Below are positions 9,007-17,405 of a stretch of DNA of 33,886 bases, one piece after another. Below the pieces are notes generated by a model. It was not told where the DNA came from. It saw only the letters and a list, made by a program, of their open reading frames with translations, and did no database searches. Location of the stretch: NCBI GenBank assembly GCA_020434565.1, contig JAGRAO010000008.1, forward strand, positions 1 to 33,886, given 5' to 3'. Position 1 is the first letter of the stretch. Each line of letters begins with the position of its first letter. The stretch is from Bdellovibrionales bacterium. GTDB taxonomy: Bacteria; Bdellovibrionota_C; UBA2361; RFPC01. The position numbers were made by a program, and so were the translations under genes.

Positions 9007-9083
9007 CCCTTAATGCAGTGTGTCTGGCGCAGAGGCGCAACCCCTCGGCCAGAAGAGATAAACTACCGGAAGGTTAGATTTGA

Positions 9084-9127
9084 AACAACTTTTCGTAAGA
9101 GTTTGAAAGACGGGAGAACAACTTTTC
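9084..9127. repeat. Two direct copies of AACAACTTTTC, possible operator
   Basis: AACAACTTTTC occurs at 9084-9094 and 9117-9127, 33 bases apart (about three helical turns). Both lie in the 169-base gap upstream of the divergent dehydrogenase gene. A related GAAAGTTGTTT in the opposite orientation lies at 7059-7069, upstream of the canonical dehydrogenase. A regulator-binding role is inferred, not shown. Confidence 0.35.
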
Positions 9128-9175
9128 ATTTCTATAAGGATTTCAAGTGCTTCCTCGAGCTTGCCGGTTTGAAGT

Positions 9176-10198
9176 TCATGCCTGTGGATATCTATCGGCG
9201 TCGCGCCCCTTCGAGCGAGACTCACTCTCCTTCCAAGAATCAAGATCGAGTTTTGATCGCGCCATCTCTGCTTCGAGCGCTTCATCTCGCGATCGGACAC
9301 AGCTCCCTGCTTGAATTGTTCTCAATTCGTCCGCAGTTACCCGAGACATACCACCGGTTTTTGACGAAACGAGAGCTCCAAGTGCATTTCCAAGTTCACC
9401 CGCCGCCCTCAATTCTCCAGATCGAAGGTACTCAACGGCAAATCCGGCGCTGCATGCGTCTCCCGCTCCGATAGAATCCGTCACACTCACCTGAAATCCG
9501 GGGACATAAACGACTTGCCCGCTCTTCGAACCAGCTATCAGCCCTCGGTGCCCGAGAGTCACTAAACACGCATTTAACGAGAATCGCTCAATTGCATCTC
9601 GGAGAAAGGCGATTGGCTCCATCGCTGATAATCCCAACAGTTCACAAACGACTGGGACCTCTTCGTCGTTGAGTTTAAAAATTGAGCTATATTTAAGAGA
9701 ATTTCGAACAGTGTCGGCAGAGAAACAATCCTTGCGCAAATTTACGTCATAAAACTTCTCTGCATCTGGTTGAGCTGCTTCAAGAAGCGAATAGAGCGTT
9801 TCTCGGGTTTTTTGGCTTCTCTGAACGAGAGTTCCATAACAAATAAGGTTTGCCTGCGTGGCGAAACGAACAAGTTCATCCGTCAATTCGATTTCATCGT
9901 AGGCGACACCCCGATTGATCGTGTAACTCGGCGTCCCTGTCTGGGAAAGTGTAACATCGACCGTCCCGGTTGGAGTCGAAGGATCCTTTTGAACGAGATC
10001 ATCTGAGAGTCCGAGCTCTCTTAGAAGCGAGAGCGCTTCTTTTCCCAGAGCATCATCTCCGACGCGCGAACAAACCCGAACGACTTCACCGAGCTCGCTT
10101 ACCCGAAGAGCAAAGTTTGCCGGAGCACCGCCGAGAACCTTGCCACTCGGCAACATGTCCCAAAGGAGCTCTCCGAAAGAAAGTACCGAGTAAGCCAT
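9176..10198 (-). CDS. PfkB-family carbohydrate kinase, probable fructokinase
   Basis: This is a 340-residue ribokinase-fold sugar kinase. The N-terminal substrate motif GGAPANFA (residues 23-30) and the ATP/anion-hole signature DSIGAGDACSAGF (241-253, catalytic Asp247) are intact. FGELLWD near the start is typical of bacterial fructokinases. It would phosphorylate the fructose made by the dehydrogenases encoded just downstream. A charged tail of about 35 residues after residue 300 is longer than usual. A GGAG box lies 8 bases before the ATG. It is the first gene of the minus-strand polyol cassette and is divergent from the peptidoglycan hydrolase. Other ketose or polyol substrates are possible. 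Confidence 0.88.
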   Translation of the reverse strand: MAYSVLSFGELLWDMLPSGKVLGGAPANFALRVSELGEVVRVCSRVGDDALGKEALSLLRELGLSDDLVQKDPSTPTGTVDVTLSQTGTPSYTINRGVAYDEIELTDELVRFATQANLICYGTLVQRSQKTRETLYSLLEAAQPDAEKFYDVNLRKDCFSADTVRNSLKYSSIFKLNDEEVPVVCELLGLSAMEPIAFLRDAIERFSLNACLVTLGHRGLIAGSKSGQVVYVPGFQVSVTDSIGAGDACSAGFAVEYLRSGELRAAGELGNALGALVSSKTGGMSRVTADELRTIQAGSCVRSRDEALEAEMARSKLDLDSWKESESRSKGRDADRYPQA

Positions 10199-10455
10199 AA
10201 CGTGCTCTCCTTACCGACCAGACAGGGCAACCTGCTGAGTATGTCGAATAGAGAGGGGAGATTCAAACCCTCACTGTTTCTTTTGAGGAGAGAACGCTCA
10301 GAGCGGGGCTCAAGCAGCGTGCGTCCCACACTCAAAGTGAGAGATGGGCGCTCGCAAGAGTTTGGATATTCAGGACAAATCTCACCGATCTCTGTCCCCA
10401 CGAAACTCACCTCGGGCACGATATTCAGAGGCAAAATCACCCCATAACTCTCTCA

Positions 10456-11883
10456 ATGCTCGAGGGTACAAAACAGAAACTCGCTTCGCTTTGCGAGAGC
10501 GCCTCAGTTGCGCTCGCGAGCGCGTCGATCGGGATTGCGTCGGCAGGTTTGCCATCTGCGGCAGATGCCCACACCGATGACTCATCCGGCATTCTTGAGA
10601 CTCTCTCAAACGAAACTCCACCCGAACGGGCCTCACCTTGGAACTTTGAGAATTCACTTCCAGAAATTCTCAAACGAGAAGGAGGAATAACATCTGATCG
10701 AGCTGACCGTGGCAATCGCTCAATTACCATTCGAGATTTTGGTCTGAATCAAGATTCGTACGACAAGTTCAGAGAGCAGTCGAAACTTCTCCCGAGAAAT
10801 ATCCTTGAAATTTCTCGAGAGGAACTTCGCCACTTTTATCAAAGCGACTTCTATGAGGAAGCGCATGCTGCTGAGGTCACCGACCCACGGCTCAGGCTCT
10901 TCCTCATAGATACGGCCGCAAACGTTGGAGAAGAACACACCGTACGCCTCCTCCAAAAAGCACTCGGTGGACTCAAGGTCGATGGGGATTTTGGCCCTGC
11001 AACCCGAGCAGCCCTCGGGCAGGTCAAAGATTTTCCTGCTCTCGTTGAGAGGGTTGAAACTCTCCGAACAGAACTCTACCGGGGTATCAACGAGAGAAAC
11101 GCCCTTGGAGTAGCAACAAATTCAGGAATTACCCAAGAAACATATGACCGCTACCGAACAGACCACCAACTCCCGATTCAAGATGTTCGAAAGATCGATC
11201 CGCAAGAACTCAAAGCGATATATCGCACATATTGGGATGCCGTTCGGTGTGACGAGATAAACGATTCAGCACTCCGTCTGCTTATGTTTGACTGTGCAGT
11301 GCTCCACGGGCCGGCAAACGCAGTAAAGCTCTTACAACGCGCTCTTGGGACAGTCACTGTTGATGGAAAATTTGGGGAAAAGACACGAGAAGCGCTTAAC
11401 GGTGTCCCCGATCCTCAAGAACTCCGAGCTCGCCTCCTCGACCTACGCGAACGGTTCTTTGATGCAATAGCTAAGCGAGATCCCAGCCAAGAACGATTTT
11501 TAAAGGGCTGGAAAGCCAACAGGGTCGATAGTCTTCGCGAGCTAACGCAGTCGTTTCATGCCCTTTCCCACACGGTCGCACCAGGAGATACCCTTCAGGG
11601 ACTGGCTTTCAGGTATTTTGGCAATGCCAATTCTTGGGAACAGATAGCAACAACGAACAACATCTCTCTTGAGCAGCCTCGACTGCGGGTTGGGCAGCAA
11701 CTCTCGATTCCAGTGGAGTTCTCGCGCTACACTATTCAACCAGGAGACACTCTCTACAAGATCGCGCGGCAAGAGCTCAATGGCAAAGGAAAGTGGGAAG
11801 ACATCGCCCGTTTTAACGGCATGACAAACGCTCAAGCACTTCAACTCCAAGTCGGCCAAGAGATACTCCTTCCAAAGCCTTAA
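10456..11883 (+). CDS. Tandem GH108-like peptidoglycan hydrolase with two C-terminal LysM domains
   Basis: This is a 475-residue protein. The weakly hydrophobic Ala/Ser-rich stretch at residues 17-38 may be an export signal. Residues 66-190 resemble a GH108 lysozyme-like domain (FENSLPEILKREGG, with candidate catalytic Glu75) running into a predicted peptidoglycan-binding region ending VDGDFGPATRAAL. Residues 218-350 repeat the module (ATNSGITQETYDRY, YWDAV, VDGKFGEKTREAL, DPSQERFLKGW) but lack the EGG segment. Two LysM domains follow: HTVAPGDTL to LSIPVE (372-421) and YTIQPGDTL to ILLPK (425-474). It should cut or bind cell-wall glycan in the periplasm. No clear ribosome site precedes the ATG. 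Its stop is 4 bases from the convergent PAP2 gene. Confidence 0.85.
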   Translation: MLEGTKQKLASLCESASVALASASIGIASAGLPSAADAHTDDSSGILETLSNETPPERASPWNFENSLPEILKREGGITSDRADRGNRSITIRDFGLNQDSYDKFREQSKLLPRNILEISREELRHFYQSDFYEEAHAAEVTDPRLRLFLIDTAANVGEEHTVRLLQKALGGLKVDGDFGPATRAALGQVKDFPALVERVETLRTELYRGINERNALGVATNSGITQETYDRYRTDHQLPIQDVRKIDPQELKAIYRTYWDAVRCDEINDSALRLLMFDCAVLHGPANAVKLLQRALGTVTVDGKFGEKTREALNGVPDPQELRARLLDLRERFFDAIAKRDPSQERFLKGWKANRVDSLRELTQSFHALSHTVAPGDTLQGLAFRYFGNANSWEQIATTNNISLEQPRLRVGQQLSIPVEFSRYTIQPGDTLYKIARQELNGKGKWEDIARFNGMTNAQALQLQVGQEILLPKP

Positions 11884-11887
11884 CCTC

Positions 11888-12742
11888 TTACTGAGCCTGA
11901 GCTAAAGGCGCATGTTGCAGCGCGAGAATCTCAGCTCGAGATTCTTCAACAAGCTGAGCAAAAGTGGGCGTTACAAGAAGTTGGTCGGCTATCTGCCGCG
12001 CAAGGAGTACTCCGTTCGAGAGATCACTCGGATAGTGAATCCCTGCGAGTTCCCGCAACCAACCATAAACAAACGCCCGGCGTTCAAGTTCATTGGCCTT
12101 TTCTGGAACTATTTCTTCGAGGAGAAAAGCCACTACAAACGACATTGAGCCGTGTCCTGAAGGGTAGGAAGAAGAATCAGGCACAGGAACTACCGTTGTG
12201 AGAGATGACTCAAGCACAGTCGGACGCGTTCGCTTATAATAATCCTTCAACTGAGTAACCACCTGCAACATCTCAAGTCGTGCTGCCTCAATCATCGTAC
12301 CCGTCTTTGGAGCAAGGTTATCTCCCAATACCGGAAGAGCGATGAGCCTCCAATCAAACTGCTTTGTCTGGTCAATAGCAGCGAGGTACTCGGGGTTTCT
12401 GCGTTTTGCGATGGCGAGAAGATAGAGCAGCTCTTTCCTCGTTCTCTCGGAGCTATCAGCAGGCGGAACAGGGATTGCTGCCGCCATGAACCACCGACTC
12501 AAGAGTCGATTTCCACCGAGGTCCAATCTCGCCCTGTCGCAAAATTCGGAAGAAAATGGATTTGAGTAGACAAGGCCCTTTATCGTTCCGACTCTCGGAG
12601 CTGAAGAAGTGCTCCAAAACGGATCATTCATAGAACGAAGCGGTTTCACGGCGAGTGGATCACATGCTCCGTCAAACAAAACACCAAAAAATAACAGGAA
12701 ACTCGCAACAATCCAGAGCGGAACTCTTGCCCCCTTGTTCTC
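11888..12742 (-). CDS. PAP2-family acid phosphatase, exported
   Basis: The product has 284 residues from the ATG at 12742, chosen for a GGAGG box just upstream; an ATG at 12784 with no ribosome site would add 14 residues. PLWIVASFLLFFGVLFDGAC near the start is a signal peptide or anchor, and the Cys does not sit in a good lipobox. The three PAP2 motifs are present: KDYYKRTRP, SYPSGHGSM and GIHYPSDLSNG. They resemble class A non-specific acid phosphatases (PhoN type) more than membrane lipid phosphatases, since only one hydrophobic segment is seen. It likely hydrolyses phosphomonoesters in the periplasm. Confidence 0.9.
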   Translation of the reverse strand, partial: ENKGARVPLWIVASFLLFFGVLFDGACDPLAVKPLRSMNDPFWSTSSAPRVGTIKGLVYSNPFSSEFCDRARLDLGGNRLLSRWFMAAAIPVPPADSSERTRKELLYLLAIAKRRNPEYLAAIDQTKQFDWRLIALPVLGDNLAPKTGTMIEAARLEMLQVVTQLKDYYKRTRPTVLESSLTTVVPVPDSSSYPSGHGSMSFVVAFLLEEIVPEKANELERRAFVYGWLRELAGIHYPSDLSNGVLLARQIADQLLVTPTFAQLVEESRAEILALQHAPLAQAQ

Positions 12743-13051
12743 CATCGTTCCCCCTCCGAACAGCGCGACCCTTGGCCGCTTCATTTTGAGTACTATGTAT
12801 CACTCAAAACGGATTCGCTCGAGTACTTCTCTCTGTAACCTCAAAGAATCACGTTCATTCTTTGTCTACAACTCAATATATCCGCCAGTTTGTATTCAGA
12901 AATGTGAACAAAACCTGATGCGCAGCACCTTCCTCCGAGCCCCTACTCCACCAATGGCGTGGACTAGCTTAGCTCCGGGCCTGTGTTACCCTGTTTCACC
13001 CCGAAGTGGTACCCTTTAGAAGAACCACTCGTCACATGGACTAGGAAAACT

Positions 13052-13954
13052 TTGGCGTATCAAAACTCATCAAACGGGAGGGCGCTCCGCGCCCAGGACT
13101 CGTCCGATCCGGCCGACGGAAGAGGTAGCCGTGCTCCGAGTGCAGAAGATTCGCTCAGTCGAGCGTCACTCACTCGAGATCGTGCGGTGCCGTTTATCGT
13201 CGCCATTGATGGCCCAGGTGGAAGTGGCAAGAGTTCGATCGCCCGTCGGATCGCCCGTGAGCTCAATCTTCATGTTCTTGATTCTGGAGCGGTGTATCGG
13301 TGTGTGGCCTTGCAAGCACAACGAGAGGGGTTCACCGCCAAGCACGTCCAACGACTCCTGGAGGGAAAGCTTCCTGAGACGCGCCCAGACCACTGGGGAA
13401 CCAAGGGATCAATTGAACACCTGATCCGCATCGCCCGAGAAATTGACGTTCGATTTGAGTACGATCTGAAAAACGACCACCAAACAGTATTTCTCGGAGA
13501 GGAAGTTGTCACCAAGGATATTCGCCACCAAGATATCTCAACGTTGACATCTTTCATTGCACAAGTTTCCGAGGTTCGCCAAGCGCTGGTGCAAAAACAG
13601 ATTGATCTCGCAGGAACAGGGTGTGTGGCCGAGGGACGAGATATGGCAAAAATCTTTCCCCAAGCTCAGGTAAAAATCTTTCTCGAAGCTGATCTCGTTG
13701 AGACTGCCAAGAGAAGGGTAGCTCAAGACGCTCATATTCCGTTAGAACTCGTTGATAAAAAATCTCCTCTTTTTCGCCAAACCCTCAAGCTCCTCAGAGA
13801 GCGGAACAAGCGTGACAGCAAACAGATGTCGAAAAGCGGATATGACAAACGCATCAACACAACCGGAAAAACTCTCGATGGTTCTACCAGAAAGATTGTT
13901 CCACTTGTGGTGGCGGCTCTTGACCACTACCTCTCTGGCTCTGAAGAAGATTAA
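13052..13954 (+). CDS. cmk: Cytidylate kinase
   Basis: The kinase core is clear: AIDGPGGSGKSS (P-loop), DSGAVYR, VAEGRDM and the C-terminal RRVAQD, RNKRDS and KTLDGS stretches. It transfers phosphate from ATP to CMP or dCMP. The start is uncertain. I chose the TTG at 13052 because AGGA lies 5 bases upstream, giving a 300-residue protein with a disordered leader of about 48 residues. A GTG at 12983 would lengthen it and a GTG at 13187 would remove the leader, giving a more usual CMK N-terminus; neither has a good ribosome site. The usual neighbours (aroA, rpsA) are absent. Confidence 0.9.
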   Translation: MAYQNSSNGRALRAQDSSDPADGRGSRAPSAEDSLSRASLTRDRAVPFIVAIDGPGGSGKSSIARRIARELNLHVLDSGAVYRCVALQAQREGFTAKHVQRLLEGKLPETRPDHWGTKGSIEHLIRIAREIDVRFEYDLKNDHQTVFLGEEVVTKDIRHQDISTLTSFIAQVSEVRQALVQKQIDLAGTGCVAEGRDMAKIFPQAQVKIFLEADLVETAKRRVAQDAHIPLELVDKKSPLFRQTLKLLRERNKRDSKQMSKSGYDKRINTTGKTLDGSTRKIVPLVVAALDHYLSGSEED

Positions 13955-14428
13955 CCTGCTTTTTGACCGTAAATTTCAGCGCGGCGCCCTTCCCCGTTCC
14001 TGCTGCTCTTGCTTGTCTCTTCCTCTCCGTGACGACAGCAATTTCCGCGCCAACTACGGCATTTCCGTACCCCGGTCGAACACCATTCACTCACACAGAT
14101 GTGGATGAGTGAATTAGACTCCCGAACTTTCGCTTCTTTCATCGCCCAGCACTTCTTACACAAAATTCGCGCCACAAAACACTTCGAAACTGGTACAAGT
14201 TAGTGCCCCAAAAAGAGCGAATACGAACAGAACATTGGGCCGAACCGCGTTGAGCGCAACATCAGATTTCAAAGGGAAAGAACTTCTTTTTTCCCTCTGA
14301 TGGAATCCACCCGGTGCGCCGCCACTTCCGCCCGGCGAAGAGGGCGAGAGGGTTTCGGTCAATTGCGTGACCAAAGGTTTTACGAAAGCTCATCCGCGCA
14401 ACGTTTCTCACCCACCTGCGGAGGCTTG
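13955..14428. other. Intergenic region without convincing genes, with one hairpin
   Basis: Short open frames exist on both strands but lack ribosome sites and family signs. ATTCACTCA at 14085-14093 pairs exactly with 14106-14114, and an inner CAC/GTG pair extends it. It is a possible terminator or RNA structure some 130 bases after cmk, but there is no T-run. Nothing else is recognised. Confidence 0.5.
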
Positions 14429-14935
14429 ATGCACTGGCTGGTAGAACTGTACGAAAAGTTTGGAAATCAAAAAGATCAAGAGGGAGTCTCGTTGAGCGAG
14501 CGAGCACTTCGATCTGCGATGCTTGCCGAAAGGGAAGGCCACGATAGTGCCCTTATTACTGCGTGCCTTCTGCAAGACCTTGGGAAGATCCTCCGACTTG
14601 CAGAGAAAGCTCATCTTCGTCAATGGGAAGAAGATGATACGGATTCCATTCCAGACGAGCTTCGCGCATCCCAGGCGCTCTCAAAACTGTTTGGACTCCA
14701 GATAACCGAGCCGATTCGCCTGCAAGCAAAAGCAGCCGACTACTTTTGGAACCTTGATAACGGAAGTGATACCTGGCCACCTTCACCAGAGGAAGAGCGA
14801 TTTGTACGACACCCCTATTTTGAGCGCGCTCTCATGGTTGTTCACTACCGAGAACGCTCAACTGAAGAAAAGCAAACCGTGCCTTCGTTTCGCTCCTTTC
14901 TTCCTCATCTTGAAATTTCCCGTAGGAACTCCTAG
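14429..14935 (+). CDS. PhnZ-like HD-domain protein with substituted metal ligands
   Basis: The 168-residue protein starts at an ATG preceded by GGAGG with a 4-base gap; the frame extends further upstream without homology. LYEKFG, SERALRSAMLAEREG, ACLLQDLGK and TEPIRLQAKAADYFW follow the order of the HD oxygenase PhnZ and related small HD proteins. In those the segments read roughly ELYxxxG, LEHALQxAxLAExxG, ALLHDIGH and TEPVRLHxxAKRYL. Each expected His is replaced: EHAL is ERAL, LLHD is LLQD and RLH is RLQ. The Asp is kept. The protein therefore looks like a member that no longer binds the two metals, perhaps a binding or regulatory protein. The residue comparison is from memory of the family. 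Confidence 0.7.
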   Translation: MHWLVELYEKFGNQKDQEGVSLSERALRSAMLAEREGHDSALITACLLQDLGKILRLAEKAHLRQWEEDDTDSIPDELRASQALSKLFGLQITEPIRLQAKAADYFWNLDNGSDTWPPSPEEERFVRHPYFERALMVVHYRERSTEEKQTVPSFRSFLPHLEISRRNS

Positions 14936-15055
14936 AGATTGCGCCAGCATAAAATCTCATCGCCCTTCTCTTAACTATCTACGAACACTCTCTTTTTATT
15001 GAAACTTTCTCCTTTTTCCCTGAAGCAACCAATTGATTTCCTCTGATAAGGTCAT

Positions 15056-15523
15056 ATGCGCCGCATTTTTCTGATCACCTTTCTCGCCGGAATCACAGGA
15101 GTAACGCTCGGTCTCTACAACGTAGAACACCTTGAGAAACTCTTTGAATCCAATCTGCCGGTCCAATCAGAACAAGCCAAAGAGACTGCGCCGAGCAGTT
15201 CTTTCTTCTCGATAAAAAAGAACGACTCGTACGCAAAGTTTTCAGTCGATGGAGGAGAAGATCTTGAAGCGTTGAACGATTCGGTTGGGGAAACCTTTTC
15301 AAAGGCAGACTACAAGCCGTATCCAAAGCACAAGCGTTCCTCAAATCGATACACGGCGAAACCAACAAAGAAATTTCCAGAGAAAACTCCGACCAACCAG
15401 AAAGCATGGTCTTCCGTTCGCTACTATGACGGTGGAGTAAAGAAGAACAATCGAACACGAGAGCTTCAGGTCAACAGGACTGGAATCGGTTTCAATCGGT
15501 GTCGAGCAAAGACTTGCGGATAA
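15056..15523 (+). CDS. Hypothetical small basic exported or membrane-anchored protein
   Basis: I do not recognise this 155-residue protein. Residues 1-20 are a hydrophobic segment after two arginines (MRRIFLITFLAGITG), a signal peptide or anchor. The rest is polar, Lys/Ser/Thr-rich and probably disordered, with a basic region (KPYPKHKRSSNRY) and two closely spaced Cys near the end (NRCRAKTCG) that could form a disulfide. AAGG lies 4 bases before the ATG. The gene is convergent with the potassium channel gene. The low-complexity make-up leaves some doubt about expression. Confidence 0.55.
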   Translation: MRRIFLITFLAGITGVTLGLYNVEHLEKLFESNLPVQSEQAKETAPSSSFFSIKKNDSYAKFSVDGGEDLEALNDSVGETFSKADYKPYPKHKRSSNRYTAKPTKKFPEKTPTNQKAWSSVRYYDGGVKKNNRTRELQVNRTGIGFNRCRAKTCG

Positions 15524-15551
15524 TTGGCTCTCATTCCAATGAGCGTACATG

Positions 15552-15587
15552 TTCCTTGTCTTTGTCCTTGTCCTTTTCCTCGTCTTT
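15552..15587. repeat. Short TTGTCC/TTGTCT-type low-complexity repeat
   Basis: A pyrimidine-rich stretch of degenerate six-base units (TTGTCT, TTGTCC, TTTTCC) lies between two convergent genes. On the minus strand it directly follows the potassium channel stop. In a shifted frame it would encode a run of alternating Lys and Asp/Glu. Confidence 0.6.
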
Positions 15588-15592
15588 AAGTT

Positions 15593-16648
15593 CTATCCAA
15601 TATCCGCTGGCCGAACGATCTGTTCCAATTTTTCGATTGAATCCTCTGTCCCAAGCGCTATCAAGGTTGAGCCAGCGTCGAGCACTGTCTGAGCATTCGG
15701 GTTCAAATTGAGGATTCCATCTCTTCCAATGAGAGCCGCTATGAGAATTCCTGTCTGGGGGCGTATTGCCGATTCCTGAATGGTCTTTCCGACGACACCT
15801 GCACCATCTGAAACCACTATCTGTTCCAGCATGAGATGATTTCCCTCCTGGTCTGAAGCGATCTCAAGGAAATCGTTTGCTCCCGGGTGTAAGAGTTGTT
15901 GAATAATTCGACTACTTCCGGCCCGATACGGGGACAGCACCTGGTTTGCTCCAGCCTGATAGAGTTTCTTCTCCACATTTACCCTCTCTGTACGGGCAAG
16001 AATTGTGAGATCAGGATTGAGCCCTCGAGCACTCAACGTAATAAAAACGTTGTGGGCGTCATCTGAGAGGAGCGCCAAGAGTGTTCGTGCTCGAGTCACC
16101 CCTGCTCTCTGCAGGACATCGTCGTCATAAGCGTTTCCCTCGATGAAAAGTACCTGCGACGCCAAGAGCTGCTGCACTCTATCCGAGGCTTCTTCCACTA
16201 CGACAACATTTTCGCCGCGCTCAATAAGTTCAGGAACAACAAACTGCGCTAGGCGTCCATACCCACAAACGATCACATGATCTTTGAGCTGTCCAATTCG
16301 CTTTTCCATTCGAAAGACCTTTCCGAAATATTGGAGTTCGCCCTGGAGAAAGGTTCTTCCGAGCGTTCCAAAACAGTAGGCAAAAACAGTTACTCCGAGA
16401 ATGATAAGGACCATGCAGAAAACCCGGCCCTCTTGAGAGAGCGGATGCACTTCTTCGAATCCGACAGTTGAGAGCGTAATTGCAGTCATGTAGAGGCTGT
16501 CGAGGAGCGACCAACCCTCAATCAGCACAAACCCAAGCGCACCGTACGAAAAGAGGATCAGAACGAGCAAAACGGCGATAACGAGCTCCTGCACATACTC
16601 GATGTACCATCTCGTGACCAGACTGCTTTGTGGGGGACCCTCTCTCAT
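15593..16648 (-). CDS. Two-TM potassium channel with cytoplasmic RCK (TrkA-N/TrkA-C) domain
   Basis: This is a 351-residue protein. TM1 lies at about residues 20-43, the pore helix and filter at 50-66, TM2 at 77-97, the RCK Rossmann domain from 124 (VIVCGYGRLA) and a TrkA-C-like domain from about 265. The architecture is that of MthK or YugO ligand-gated K+ channels. The filter reads TVGFEEV (61-67), so the second Gly of GYG is replaced by Glu. The ATG at 16648 has a GAGG box 6 bases upstream; a TTG at 16723 would add 25 residues without such a box. It is divergent from the 193-residue gene. The ligand cannot be read from sequence. Confidence 0.9.
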   Translation of the reverse strand: MREGPPQSSLVTRWYIEYVQELVIAVLLVLILFSYGALGFVLIEGWSLLDSLYMTAITLSTVGFEEVHPLSQEGRVFCMVLIILGVTVFAYCFGTLGRTFLQGELQYFGKVFRMEKRIGQLKDHVIVCGYGRLAQFVVPELIERGENVVVVEEASDRVQQLLASQVLFIEGNAYDDDVLQRAGVTRARTLLALLSDDAHNVFITLSARGLNPDLTILARTERVNVEKKLYQAGANQVLSPYRAGSSRIIQQLLHPGANDFLEIASDQEGNHLMLEQIVVSDGAGVVGKTIQESAIRPQTGILIAALIGRDGILNLNPNAQTVLDAGSTLIALGTEDSIEKLEQIVRPADIG

Positions 16649-16823
16649 GGAATTCCTCTGAGAGATTTGATGCGAGTCCAAAAAAGAAAGTACTGAAAAA
16701 ACGGGGGGATAACGTCGTTCCAAAGGCCCAAACTCACCGAACCGAGAGGGACCCTCGTAAAGTTTCTTAAGACGAGGATATCAGGTAGCTTTCTCCCTCT
16801 GATAAGCGCTTGGGGACCGCTCT

Positions 16824-17405
16824 ATGACAGTACAACACAACCCAACACCTTCCGCTTCGTCTCAACCAGGTTCTGGTTCTTTGGTCGGGAACGCCTTTAG
16901 ACGGCTGCTTGCTCCGCCGCCACATTTAACGGCGATGATGCTCGTTGCCGAGGCTCAGGGCGGAAGCTACTCACCCCCAACACTTGGAGAGATTTCTCGC
17001 CTCGTACTCCCTTTCGATGACCGAAAACTTTCCGTTTCGGCTCAAGTTTATGTGGCACCGCAAGCGGTTTCGCGATTTGAACAAACCACTTTCTCTGTGG
17101 CCCTCGACCAACAAAGCACAATCGAAGAGTTCCGTTTCGAGAGAAGACCCCGTATGACCCTCTTCCGAAAGCCAGCTGGCGAAAAAGTCGTGCTTCGAGC
17201 AACAAACCCAGGGGGAGTTCTCTCTCGTTTGACCGAATCAGGCCTCGTCGATCTCTTTCAGGGAGAATCCATCGATGCCTCTGTTTGCAAAAACGATACG
17301 GGGCACTCCATTCTCAACGTGACCGCGTTTAAAACCTTTGAAACCAGGGATTCGCTTTCTCGCGCGATTAGCGCTTTCCGCGACGTATTCAACAACCTCA
17401 CCTAG
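16824..17405 (+). CDS. Hypothetical protein, 193 residues
   Basis: I do not recognise the family. Residues 1-20 are Pro/Ser/Gly-rich and probably disordered. The rest looks like a mixed alpha/beta soluble domain, with RFERRPRMTLFRKPAGEKV in the middle and an amphipathic C-terminal helix (SLSRAISAFRDVFNNL). No signal peptide or membrane segment is evident; the short hydrophobic run at TAMMLVAEA is too weak. A GGGGA box lies about 7 bases before the ATG. It is transcribed away from the potassium channel gene from a shared intergenic region of 175 bases. Terminator-like hairpins lie downstream. Confidence 0.65.
   Translation: MTVQHNPTPSASSQPGSGSLVGNAFRRLLAPPPHLTAMMLVAEAQGGSYSPPTLGEISRLVLPFDDRKLSVSAQVYVAPQAVSRFEQTTFSVALDQQSTIEEFRFERRPRMTLFRKPAGEKVVLRATNPGGVLSRLTESGLVDLFQGESIDASVCKNDTGHSILNVTAFKTFETRDSLSRAISAFRDVFNNLT

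Noticed and set aside
12609-13019. Plus-strand open frame of 136 codons over the PAP2 start
   Set aside because: It overlaps the PAP2 coding region and signal peptide and has no ribosome site or family signs.
13951-14374. Minus-strand short frames in the gap after cmk
   Set aside because: They are Cys/Arg-rich translations with no ribosome sites or recognisable domain; treated as chance.
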